Shown here: positions 1 to 6,952 of the stretch, piece after piece | Layout: each line of letters begins with the position of its first letter | Position numbering within the stretch: position 1 is the first letter of the stretch | Origin: an uncultured Pseudomonadota bacterium | GTDB taxonomy: Bacteria > Pseudomonadota > Gammaproteobacteria > Steroidobacterales > Steroidobacteraceae | Direction of reading: 5' to 3' | DNA length: 9,197 nt | Assembly (NCBI GenBank): GCA_903890265.1 | Contig: CAITAM010000240.1 | Coordinates: 1-9,197 of the forward strand | Notes under the pieces: model-generated | What the model was told of the DNA's origin: nothing | The model's database searches: none | What the model saw: only the letters and a program-made list of their open reading frames with translations | Program-made: the position numbers and the translations under genes

Positions 1-365
1 ATCTCCAGTGTTTCGATGCGCAGGTCACCGAGGAACACAGGCAGCGAGCAGGCGACGAGCTGGCCGAGAAACTTGGCCCGGTAATCGAGATCGAACCGGT
101 CGTCGAGCAGACCGGACAGGAAAATGACCAGCGCACCGTACAGGAAGATGGTGCGAGGTCCGTCCAGCGCAAAATCGGACGATGACACCGCGGCCAGCAC
201 CCCGACCGCGATCGCGATGCCGCCGACACGCGGGATCGGGGCGGTATGCACCTTCCTGTCACCTGGCCGGTCGACGAGCATCAGGCGCTCGGAGAAGCGC
301 ACCAGCGTCGGCAGGAGCGACATGGAGACCACCAGCGACAGGATAAATGGCAGAACGAAGGTCAT
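1..365 (-). CDS. WecA/TagO/MraY-family phosphoglycosyl transferase, C-terminal part off the window
   Basis: This is an integral membrane enzyme that transfers a sugar-1-phosphate (GlcNAc-1-P in WecA and TagO) from a UDP-sugar to undecaprenyl phosphate, the first step of lipid-linked polysaccharide synthesis. Only the first 121 codons are present. The N-terminus is a hydrophobic helix (residues 2-22). It is followed by VDRPGDRKVH and IPRVGG (31-50), the usual cytoplasmic signature of this family, a helix at about 50-60, and a second helix ending in GLLDDR (85-90) with the Asp-Asp pair used for Mg2+ and substrate. The ATG at 365 is the first usable start, because an in-frame TGA lies at 378-380. 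No good Shine-Dalgarno precedes it. An 18-codon open frame ends in a TGA overlapping this ATG, which may supply translation by coupling. It is probably the last of the seven minus-strand genes visible here and would start the repeat unit. The donor sugar cannot be decided from this fragment. Confidence 0.9.
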   Translation of the reverse strand, partial: MTFVLPFILSLVVSMSLLPTLVRFSERLMLVDRPGDRKVHTAPIPRVGGIAIAVGVLAAVSSSDFALDGPRTIFLYGALVIFLSGLLDDRFDLDYRAKFLGQLVACSLPVFLGDLRIETLE

Positions 366-418
366 GGGCCCACGACTTCAGGCCATCGGTCGATCAGGAC
401 CCCGGCGCCGGCCGGCAT
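362..418 (-). CDS. Possible 18-codon leader ORF overlapping the start of the WecA-like gene
   Basis: The gap after the upstream glycosyltransferase holds a short frame, ATG at 418 to TGA at 362-364, reading MPAGAGVLIDRWPEVVGP. Its stop overlaps the next gene's start as ATGA, the same arrangement as the three coupled gene pairs in this operon. The only purine-rich stretch upstream (GAGAG) lies about 12 bases from the ATG, which is far for a ribosome binding site. The encoded peptide is not recognised. It may be a coupling leader or chance. Confidence 0.2.
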   Translation of the reverse strand: MPAGAGVLIDRWPEVVGP

Positions 419-443
419 TGCGGCGCGGATCTCTCGATGGCGG
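366..443. other. 78-base gap between third GT4 gene and WecA-like gene
   Basis: This short gap holds a perfect 10-base palindrome CCGGCGCCGG at 402-411 inside a longer CG-only stretch. No T-run follows it on the transcribed (minus) strand, so it does not look like an intrinsic terminator. No convincing promoter was seen. The leader frame described separately occupies most of the gap. Confidence 0.4.
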
Positions 444-1607
444 CTATGGCGACGCACGGACCGGATCCGGAACATCAATCAGGGCCGCCGTGCGCTGCCG
501 GAACGCCGCGAAGGTGAAGGGCCCGTCGCCCGTGACCAGTGCACGACCGTTCGCGACCAGCCGCTGGCAAAGGGTCTCGTCCTCGAGAAACCGGGTCATG
601 GACCGGGCAAGGCCGATGACGTCACCGAACGGAACGGTAAGCCCCGTAACGCCATCGCTCACGACGTCGTTTGCGCCCTTCTCGGCGGCGGCGAGGACCG
701 GAATGCCGAAGTACATGGCCTCGAGAAACACGATGCCAAAGCCCTCCTGGCCACTGGGCAGCACGAACCCGGCGCTCTTTCGGTAGAGCGATACCAGCTC
801 AAGATCGGATACCGAACCGCGAAAGTGCACCCGTTCCTCGACGCCGAGCTGCTGCGTTACCCAGCGCAGGAACGTCACGTCGTCGCCGCTGCCGGCGACG
901 ACGTAATGCACTGACCTGTCGGTCAGGGTCGCGAACGCCTCGAGCGCTGCGACCAGCCCCTTCGTGCGCTCCGACACGGATATCCGGGTCACCGACAGAA
1001 AATAGCGGCCGTAGATTTCCGACGGATCCTGCAGCGCACTACCCTGGTCTGCCCATTGGATCCAACTGGCAGCCAGTGCGTTCGGGAAGACGTGCAGTCG
1101 CCGCGCGCCAAGTTCCGGTGCCTGCGCGAGGATCCGCTCCTGGGTGAACGCGCTCACGCTGACGACGTCCGTGACGTCGCCAAGAGCCCGCCGCGTGCCG
1201 CCCCTGATTGACTCCCAGACCTCCTGCCCGTGCGCGATCAGCATCACGCGCGGTGCCCGTTTCGCACGCGGCAGGCAATGGGCCGCGGCCATCAGCGTCG
1301 CGAAGTGGATGTGGCCGATGAAGAGCACGTCAAAGCGTTCGGCCGCGAGCTGTCGCGCCACGCCCGCCGCAAAGCGGACCTTGCTGCGGCCAAAGCCAAG
1401 TACCGTCACGCGCTCCGAAAAGGGCGAATCGGTGACCACGCCGTCGGTATCGTTGAGTGACAACGCGACGACGCTCGCACCGAGCTCATCGAGGGCGGTG
1501 AGCAGCGTGCGATTGAAGCGCTGGATACCGCCGTGGCTCATGACCTCCGTCAGGACCAGCAGCACGCGGCGGCGTGATGCCTCCGGCGCGAGGGCGACCG
1601 CGCTCAT
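444..1607 (-). CDS. GT4-family (GT-B fold) glycosyltransferase, third in the operon
   Basis: This cytoplasmic retaining glycosyltransferase of 387 aa is predicted to add a sugar from a nucleotide donor to the growing lipid-linked repeat unit. The acceptor-side N-terminal domain starts with the strand RVLLVLTEV (14-22) and the GGIQR loop (26-30). HGQEVW (126-131), a VSAFTQE helix start (151-157) and FPNA (174-177) follow. The C-terminal donor-binding domain shows FLSVTRIS (203-210), KG (216-217), YVVAGSGDD (235-243), VHFRG (260-264) and the GT4 signature EGFGIVFLE, which is the EX7E motif with E288 and E296. The length is typical of the family. The ATG start overlaps the stop of the AsnB-like gene by 4 bases (ATGA) and has no clear Shine-Dalgarno, so translation is probably coupled. 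GT4 sequences do not reveal the sugar or linkage. Confidence 0.95.
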   Translation of the reverse strand: MSAVALAPEASRRRVLLVLTEVMSHGGIQRFNRTLLTALDELGASVVALSLNDTDGVVTDSPFSERVTVLGFGRSKVRFAAGVARQLAAERFDVLFIGHIHFATLMAAAHCLPRAKRAPRVMLIAHGQEVWESIRGGTRRALGDVTDVVSVSAFTQERILAQAPELGARRLHVFPNALAASWIQWADQGSALQDPSEIYGRYFLSVTRISVSERTKGLVAALEAFATLTDRSVHYVVAGSGDDVTFLRWVTQQLGVEERVHFRGSVSDLELVSLYRKSAGFVLPSGQEGFGIVFLEAMYFGIPVLAAAEKGANDVVSDGVTGLTVPFGDVIGLARSMTRFLEDETLCQRLVANGRALVTGDGPFTFAAFRQRTAALIDVPDPVRASP

Positions 1608-3505
1608 GCCGCACGCTCGGTCACGTCAAACTGCGGCAAACTGAGGCCGCGCTCGTGGCAGGCGATGAAGCAGAGCAGCATCAGCGAGCTCCACAGGAGC
1701 GGGCTCGCATCGCGAACGCCTTTGCTGTGCAGCGCGAGCAGGCTCTTCATGCTTTCCTGGTCGATGGGCGTTCCTTCAAAGAGCGACCGCTCATTAATCA
1801 GCTGTTCCGCCCAGCCACGCAGTGGCCCGCGCAGCCAAGAGGCGACCGGCATGCCAAAACCGCGCTTCGGCTGGTAGACAAGCTTCTCGGGCAGATAGCG
1901 GCACAGCAGTCGCTTCAGGAGGTACTTGGTCTGGCCGTTGCGCAGCTTGTAATTGACCGGCAGACGCATCGCCCACTCCACGAGGTGGTGGTCGGTCAGA
2001 ACGCAGCGGGACTCCAGTGACGAAGCCATGGTTGCCACGTCCACCTTGGTGAGATAGCCATCACCGAGCGTATAGGCGACGTCCAGGCGCATGCCGACAT
2101 CGGCCGGACACAGATCAAGGGCAAAGGAGGCCGCCGCCTGCTCGAAGTAATAACTCGACGGCGTGGCACCGGCGTTTTCCAGAAGGATCGAAGGAAAGTC
2201 CTTGCGCATGCTGCGCACAAAATGAAACATCCGCACGTTGGTCGTCTTGCGCATGGCCTCGGCGAGGAGGTTCAGCCGGTGCGCCGGCACGGCTCCGCAC
2301 ACGTCGGCAAACTTGCGGCGCAAAAAGCGCGGCCAGCGCATGAACCCCGCCATCCGCTCCGCCAGCTTGTAGTAGTGGTAGCCGCCGAACAGTTCATCGC
2401 CAGCGTCGCCGGTCAGCGCGACCGTGACGCCGCTGCGCGCCAGCCGTGCGACGGCCATGGACGGGAAGCAGGAACTGTCAGCCATCGGCGAGTCGTACGC
2501 GGCAACCGCATCCGGCAGCAGCCCGAGCAGTGACGAGACGCCGAGCTTTTGCACGCGGTGCTCGACACCGAGGTGATGCGCGATCGCCGCCGCGGCACCG
2601 CTCTCGTCGAACTCGGGCTCATTAAAGCCAATGGTGTAGGCGATCGGCACGGTCGGTGACACGGCCTTCATGACCGAGAGTATCAGCGAGCTGTCGGTGC
2701 CACCGGAGAGGAACGCGCCGAGCGGCACGTCACTCATCAGCCGCGCCTTGACGGCCTGCCGTACGAGGCTATCGAGCTCGTCGATCAGCTCGTCCTCGGG
2801 GCGCTGGTTCCACGACGGATCCGGCCGAATGTGCCGGTAGTCCCAGTAACGCACCAGGCGCAGCGACCGGTTAGCCACCGTGAGGTAATGACCCGGCGGG
2901 ACCTTGCGGACCTCCTGCCACATCGAGTTCGGTGACGGCACGTAGCCGAGGTCCACGTAGGCCGCGAGGCTGTCACCGTTGAGCGTACCCAGCGAACCGC
3001 CACCCAGCCGCCTGAGCGCGGTCGGGCGCGAGGCGAAAGCGAGGCCCTCGCGATTGACGCGATAGAAGAGCGGCTTCTCACCGAGCCGGTCCCGCGCGAG
3101 GGTCAAGACCCCGGCTTCGCGGTCCCAGACCGCGAAGGCGAACATGCCATCGAAGCGGCGGACGCAGTCCGGCCCCCAGACCCGGAAGGCCTCCACCAGC
3201 GTCTCGGTGTCCGAATGGCCGCGCCAGCCGCCCGGCGGATCGAGTTCGGCGCGCAGCGTCAGGTGGTTGTAGATCTCGCCGTTGAACGTGACGACATAAC
3301 GCCCGTCAGCCGACACCATCGGCTGGGCGCCGGCCTCGGTCAGGTCGACGATCGACAGCCGCCGGTGTCCCAGCTGGATCCGTTCGTCGACCCAGGTGCC
3401 CGAGGCGTCGGGACCGCGCTTTTCCAGGCTGGCGAGTGCTTCCGCGAACCGTTCGGGACTGGGGCGGCTGTCGGTGTGGCGGAGAAATCCAACTATTCCG
3501 CACAT
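1604..3505 (-). CDS. asnB: AsnB-type glutamine-hydrolysing amidotransferase in a polysaccharide operon
   Basis: This 633-aa protein belongs to the class II glutamine-hydrolysing asparagine synthetase family. The N-terminal glutaminase domain opens with MCGIVGF, whose Cys2 becomes the nucleophile. It continues with RGPDASG (30-36), RRLSIVD (48-54), FNGEIYN (74-80) and SDTET (98-102). The synthetase domain has the ATP-binding PP-loop SGGTDS (267-272), TGDAGDELFGGY (365-376), the DGYLTKVDVA segment (482-491) and PKRGFGMPV (546-554). The ATG at 3505 is chosen because it puts Cys2 in place, and GGAG (3513-3516) sits 7 bases upstream. An in-frame extension to 3703 adds 66 low-quality residues lying over the previous gene and is rejected. 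In this setting the natural substrate is probably a sugar carboxylate (amidation of a uronic acid) rather than free aspartate, but housekeeping asparagine synthesis cannot be excluded. One oddity is ESRCVLTDHHLVE (498-510), where most relatives have a Pro-Phe/Leu-Leu run before the Asp-His. Confidence 0.93.
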   Translation of the reverse strand: MCGIVGFLRHTDSRPSPERFAEALASLEKRGPDASGTWVDERIQLGHRRLSIVDLTEAGAQPMVSADGRYVVTFNGEIYNHLTLRAELDPPGGWRGHSDTETLVEAFRVWGPDCVRRFDGMFAFAVWDREAGVLTLARDRLGEKPLFYRVNREGLAFASRPTALRRLGGGSLGTLNGDSLAAYVDLGYVPSPNSMWQEVRKVPPGHYLTVANRSLRLVRYWDYRHIRPDPSWNQRPEDELIDELDSLVRQAVKARLMSDVPLGAFLSGGTDSSLILSVMKAVSPTVPIAYTIGFNEPEFDESGAAAAIAHHLGVEHRVQKLGVSSLLGLLPDAVAAYDSPMADSSCFPSMAVARLARSGVTVALTGDAGDELFGGYHYYKLAERMAGFMRWPRFLRRKFADVCGAVPAHRLNLLAEAMRKTTNVRMFHFVRSMRKDFPSILLENAGATPSSYYFEQAAASFALDLCPADVGMRLDVAYTLGDGYLTKVDVATMASSLESRCVLTDHHLVEWAMRLPVNYKLRNGQTKYLLKRLLCRYLPEKLVYQPKRGFGMPVASWLRGPLRGWAEQLINERSLFEGTPIDQESMKSLLALHSKGVRDASPLLWSSLMLLCFIACHERGLSLPQFDVTERAA

Positions 3506-3581
3506 GCACCCACTCCGGCGTCCGCAAAGGGACCGTGAGTCTCCGTGCGAATTGTGACACCTGCGTTTCCGCGGCCCGCCA
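3506..3581. other. 76-base gap between wcaF-like gene and asnB-like gene
   Basis: This gap is less G+C rich than its left neighbour around 3541-3570 (on the minus strand, GTGTCACAATTCGCAC). CACAAT resembles a -10 box in 4 of 6 positions, but no -35 box is visible at a suitable distance. An internal promoter is possible, not shown. It contains the asnB Shine-Dalgarno. No terminator was seen. Confidence 0.35.
3513..3516 (-). promoter_or_regulatory. Shine-Dalgarno GGAG that fixes the asnB start
   Basis: GGAG lies 7 bases before the ATG at 3505. It supports the start that leaves Cys2 as the N-terminal nucleophile, against the longer in-frame extension. Confidence 0.65.
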
Positions 3582-4187
3582 TCAGCCGGCCGGCGGCGCG
3601 GGATCGCCGGCACGCGTGCCGATCCGCCGGCGGCGCACCGACTGGCGCACGCCGACGACCCGGGCAGCGGCTGGCACGACCACGGTCCAGGCCTCAACAT
3701 CACGCACCACCGTGGCGCGGGCCGCGATCAGCGCCCCGTCCCCCACCCGCACGCCCGGCCCGACGAACACGTCCGCCGCCACCCACACGTCCGCGCCGAG
3801 CGTGATCGGGGCGACCACCAGCGGCATGTCGGGGTGCTCGACGTCATGGCTTGCGGTACATAAGAAAGAGTACTGGCTCACCGTTGAATAGGCGCCGAGC
3901 TCGACGGCGGCGACGCAGTAGCAGTCAACGTCCCGGCCGAGGCAGCTGCCCTCGCGCATCGTCAGGTTCCAGGGCGCGAAAATCCTCACGTTCGGGTACG
4001 GCTTCGCGTGCGGCTCGATCACCGCACCGAAGGCCCGCAGCAGCATCCGGCGCCAGCCGTGCAGCATGACGGGTGACGGCCGGTACAGCGTCAGCCAGAC
4101 GATCTGCCAGAGCAGGCGTCCGAGCCGGTTGCGCCGGGACACCGTGGCGACTTCGAGTGGCCGGCGACCGGGGCGTACCGCGCTCAC
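3582..4187 (-). CDS. WcaF-like hexapeptide-repeat (left-handed beta-helix) O-acetyltransferase
   Basis: This protein of 201 aa (colanic acid WcaF is about 180) is predicted to move acetyl from acetyl-CoA to a sugar hydroxyl of the repeat unit in the cytoplasm. The amphipathic N-terminal part, RLGRLLWQIVWLTLYRPSP (21-39), matches the usual WcaF opening. Hexapeptide turns run through AVELGAYSTVSQ (94-105) and then ITLGADVWVAADVFVGPGV (128-146). The likely catalytic histidine is H114 in TASHD. The C-terminal cap reads VVPAAARVVGV (170-180) where many relatives have Gly-Asn-Pro-Ala, and the last 20 residues are Arg- and Pro-rich. The start is GTG at 4187, overlapping the previous gene's TGA by 4 bases (GTGA) with no obvious Shine-Dalgarno. 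A GTG at residue 16 is an alternative. The acetylated sugar is unknown. Confidence 0.92.
   Translation of the reverse strand: MSAVRPGRRPLEVATVSRRNRLGRLLWQIVWLTLYRPSPVMLHGWRRMLLRAFGAVIEPHAKPYPNVRIFAPWNLTMREGSCLGRDVDCYCVAAVELGAYSTVSQYSFLCTASHDVEHPDMPLVVAPITLGADVWVAADVFVGPGVRVGDGALIAARATVVRDVEAWTVVVPAAARVVGVRQSVRRRRIGTRAGDPAPPAG
3601..3625. repeat. Imperfect palindrome at the 3' end of the wcaF-like gene
   Basis: GGATC and GATCC arms flank a perfect 14-base palindrome CGGCACGCGTGCCG (3608-3621), with a small bulge on the left arm. RNA from either strand could fold into a strong stem. It lies inside the last codons of the wcaF-like gene and just before the gap to asnB. No T-run follows, so it is not a classical terminator. 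It could affect mRNA stability, or be a by-product of Arg/Gly/Ala codons. Confidence 0.4.
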
Positions 4188-5347
4188 GGTCCGGCCCGCC
4201 GGTCGCCCAGGCTCCGGTAGAGCGACTCCATCTCACCGGCAATCGCGTCCCAGCCAAGATGCGCCTCCACGTAGGCACGGCCCCGCTCACCCATGGCGCG
4301 GGCCGCCGCCGCATCGCTGCCGAGCCGGCTGACCGCCGTCGCGATGCTGCCCTCGTCACCCTCGATCACGATCCCCGCCCCGGCGGCCTCCACCAGCGTG
4401 CAGGCTCCCACCGCCCTTGAGGTCACGACCGGGCAGCCGACCGACAGTGCCTCCACGACCACGTTGCCGAAGTTCTCGGAGTACGACGGCAGGACGAACA
4501 AGGCCGCCTCGCGAAACAGCGCCCATTTGTGCTCGTCACTGGCAGGACCGACGAAGCTCACGCGGGAGCCGATACCGAGTTCGCCGGCGAGCGCGCGCAT
4601 GCCGCCCTCGTAGCCCTCGTCGTCGTTACCGGCAATGACGAGGTGCAGGTCACGGACTCCGGGCCAGGCACGCAGCAGCCGATCGATACCTTTCTTCCAG
4701 CTGATCCGGCTGAGAAACAGCGCGTAGGGCCTAGGCAGTGCGGCAAACGGCCCGTCGGCCAGCGGCACCGGCGCCGGCGTGCGCTCGAGTCCGTTGGCGA
4801 TCACCGCGATCCGCGCCCCGGGACCGAGCAGGTTGCCGAGTTCGGCGGCCTCGAGTTCGGCCGTGACATGCACCGCTGCCGCCTCGCGCAGGCTGCGCCG
4901 CTCAAAGGCCGCGATCCATGCGCGTTTGATGAAGGTGCTGCGCCCGGCGATCGCCCCGGTCATCAGCATGCCGCGCGGCGACACGACGTAAGGCACACCC
5001 GCGCGCGCGGCCGCGCGTGCCGCGGCAACCGTCGGCAGCTGGAATACCGCATGCACGTGCACGACGTCGTAGTCGCGCACCGACCCCGCAAGCGCACGCG
5101 ACAGCGCCGGCGAGTGGGCGAGCCTTCTCAGTGGCGAGACCGGGAAATAGCGGACCGCCACCCCGTCGATGTCCACCGCGCGGTCGAGCGGCACGTCGAG
5201 ATCACCAGGCCCGTCCATGCAGGTCGTGAAGACGTCTACCCGATGGCCGCGGGCGACCAGGGCGCGGGCGAGACCGTGCACGGAGCGGATCGGACCGCCG
5301 TAACGGACTGCCGGGTAATAGGTCGGAACGACCTGCAGTATCTTCAT
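4184..5347 (-). CDS. GT4-family (GT-B fold) glycosyltransferase, second in the operon
   Basis: This 387-aa cytoplasmic glycosyltransferase is predicted to extend the undecaprenyl-linked repeat unit. Its N-terminal domain has MKILQVVPTYYPAVRYGGP (1-19), with the GGP loop of the acceptor side, DVVHVHAVFQLP (94-105) and the SPRGML motif (123-128). The donor domain has FLSRISWKKGID (211-222), HLVIAGNDDEG (235-245), VSFVGP (263-268) and SYSENFGNVVVEALSVGCP (288-306), which contains EX7E (E291, E299). SPRGML and the SRISWKKG segment are typical of GT4 enzymes in exopolysaccharide and O-antigen loci, often next to a WcaF-type acetyltransferase as here. The ATG at 5347 is preceded by GAGAGG at a 5-base spacing. 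Its stop overlaps the start of the acetyltransferase by 4 bases. Donor and linkage cannot be read from sequence. Confidence 0.96.
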   Translation of the reverse strand: MKILQVVPTYYPAVRYGGPIRSVHGLARALVARGHRVDVFTTCMDGPGDLDVPLDRAVDIDGVAVRYFPVSPLRRLAHSPALSRALAGSVRDYDVVHVHAVFQLPTVAAARAAARAGVPYVVSPRGMLMTGAIAGRSTFIKRAWIAAFERRSLREAAAVHVTAELEAAELGNLLGPGARIAVIANGLERTPAPVPLADGPFAALPRPYALFLSRISWKKGIDRLLRAWPGVRDLHLVIAGNDDEGYEGGMRALAGELGIGSRVSFVGPASDEHKWALFREAALFVLPSYSENFGNVVVEALSVGCPVVTSRAVGACTLVEAAGAGIVIEGDEGSIATAVSRLGSDAAAARAMGERGRAYVEAHLGWDAIAGEMESLYRSLGDRRAGP

Positions 5348-5380
5348 CGCCGCCTCTCTGCGCTCACCGGGCGAGTTCGC
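5348..5380 (-). promoter_or_regulatory. 33-base gap with Shine-Dalgarno GAGAGG for the second GT4 gene
   Basis: GAGAGG at 5353-5358 lies 5 bases before the ATG at 5347. The gap is too short for a separate terminator plus promoter, so it argues for one transcript across the flippase and glycosyltransferase genes. Confidence 0.55.
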
Positions 5381-6952
5381 TCATGCCGCCCGCCGCCGAC
5401 GAAGGGTGACGGCGAACTCCTCGCGAAGCAAGCGACTGAAATGCGGTGCAGCCGCCGCCACCAGCAGCCCACCCACGACGGTGAACAGCGCCGCCCGAAG
5501 TACGATCGCCAGCCACTGCCCCGCCAGCAGACCCGGCAGTGCAAGCCCAAGTGCGGTGACGACCGCTGCGCCAAGAGCCACTCGCGCCAGCGTTTCAATC
5601 AGGACTCGGCGCTCGGCCGGGGTCGAGGGCAGACCCCGCTCCACCCGACTCCAGAAGGCGATCGCCCAGGCGAGCGACGACATCAGGCTCGCGGCCGGCG
5701 CGCCAAAGGCACCGAAGGGCGTCAGCGCCGCGAGCAACACGAGGTGGAGCACTGCCGTCGTCACGAACACCTCAGCGATCTGCCGAAAATCGCCGCGGGC
5801 CTGCAGCGAGTCGTACGCCACGTAGCCCAGCGTCGATGCCCAGATCGCGGCCGCCATCAACACGGAAGTCGCGTCGCCGTCGTAGACGCCGGGGCCCACC
5901 CAGCGGTCGACGAAGGCCCGGTCGCAGCAGACCGTGACGGCGAGCCCGATCGCGGCCAGCCCGCCGAGAATGGGCAGCAGGCGATGGGTCACCTCGCGAA
6001 AGCGGTCGAGTCGTCCCGAGCCGTAGAGGTGCGCCATGCTCGGCGCGACGGCATGGGCAAGCTGCGAGATCAGCTGCTGGATCGTCTCGTGGGCGCGCAC
6101 GGTGAGGCCGTACCGGGCAGCCGCACTCGGCCCGAGCGCGTAGGCCACGACCACCGTATTTGCCTGCGTCTGCAGCTTCATCGCGATCGACGTCGCGAAC
6201 CAGTAGCTCAGGCCGCGCAGCAGCGTGCGCACCTCGTGCCCCGCGACCGACAGGCGCAGCGTGCGATAGCGGCGGATCTCGCGGCGCAGCGACCAGCCGC
6301 AGAGCAGGATCGCGGCCAGTGCGCGCGACAACAGGCCGAGCGGCAGCGAATAGAGGCCCGCGCCGGCGTACAGCGCCGCCACGGTCACCGCCACGCTGAC
6401 GAGGTCCGCCACGACCGTCGCCACCCCCGCGGCAAAGGTTCCGTGGAAGCTGCGCAGCACGCCGACGACTGCCGCCCCGACGATACCGAAGCCACCGGTG
6501 ACGATCGCGAGCTGGAACGCGCGAAGCACCCGTGCCGCAGCCGCTGGCGAGAGGCTGCCAAAGAGCGGGGTCAGCGGCGACAGCGCAAGGCCGAGCGTGA
6601 CGAGCACGGTCGCCAGCGTCACGCTCGACAACAGGCCCGAGCCCACCGTCACCCCGACCTGTGCGATGTCACCGGCCCCGAGGTACAGCGACACCCGCTG
6701 CATCAGCATGCCGGAGAGCCCGAAGTCGATCAGAAAGACCTGGACGAGCGCCGCGCCGCTCGCCATCCACGCACCGAACTCGTCAAGCGGCACGTAATGC
6801 AGGTAGAGCGGCACGAGGACGATGTTGCGCACGAGCGCCACGGCGATCGCGAGGTAACCGAACACGGCGCTCCACACCGCGGTCCGGCGCCGATTGACGT
6901 TCGGCAGCGACGGCTCGCCCGCCGTCGCAGGCTCGCGCGCCGGATCGCTCAT
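5381..6952 (-). CDS. Wzx-like polysaccharide flippase (MOP superfamily)
   Basis: This 523-aa polytopic inner-membrane protein is predicted to flip the undecaprenyl-linked repeat unit to the periplasmic face. After a 23-residue polar N-terminus there is a series of about 12-14 hydrophobic segments, for example around 27-50, 62-82, 103-133, 147-167, 177-198, 205-220, 326-344, 363-380, 395-412, 419-434, 455-477 and 479-503. Features seen in this family include ARYGLTVRAHETIQQ (279-293), in the half where MOP flippases carry conserved Arg/Gln, and DFGLSGMLMQR (76-86), close to the usual 'DFGL' of the second helix. The ATG overlaps the preceding gene's TGA by 4 bases (ATGA) without a clear Shine-Dalgarno. 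The matching Wzy polymerase is not in the window. Membrane segments are estimated by eye. Confidence 0.9.
   Translation of the reverse strand: MSDPAREPATAGEPSLPNVNRRRTAVWSAVFGYLAIAVALVRNIVLVPLYLHYVPLDEFGAWMASGAALVQVFLIDFGLSGMLMQRVSLYLGAGDIAQVGVTVGSGLLSSVTLATVLVTLGLALSPLTPLFGSLSPAAAARVLRAFQLAIVTGGFGIVGAAVVGVLRSFHGTFAAGVATVVADLVSVAVTVAALYAGAGLYSLPLGLLSRALAAILLCGWSLRREIRRYRTLRLSVAGHEVRTLLRGLSYWFATSIAMKLQTQANTVVVAYALGPSAAARYGLTVRAHETIQQLISQLAHAVAPSMAHLYGSGRLDRFREVTHRLLPILGGLAAIGLAVTVCCDRAFVDRWVGPGVYDGDATSVLMAAAIWASTLGYVAYDSLQARGDFRQIAEVFVTTAVLHLVLLAALTPFGAFGAPAASLMSSLAWAIAFWSRVERGLPSTPAERRVLIETLARVALGAAVVTALGLALPGLLAGQWLAIVLRAALFTVVGGLLVAAAAPHFSRLLREEFAVTLRRRRAA

Noticed and set aside
402..411. 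CCGGCGCCGG palindrome as a terminator between the third GT4 gene and the WecA-like gene
   Set aside because: No T-run follows on the transcribed strand, and such GC palindromes are common by chance in this DNA.
124..914. Two overlapping plus-strand frames of about 220 codons at the left end
   Set aside because: They lie opposite the WecA-like and third GT4 genes, whose motifs are clear, and the plus translations show no domain.
3506..3703. 66-residue N-terminal extension of the AsnB-like protein
   Set aside because: It would bury Cys2, the glutaminase nucleophile, which must be N-terminal. It overlaps the wcaF-like coding region, is Arg/Pro/Cys-rich, and the internal ATG has its own Shine-Dalgarno.
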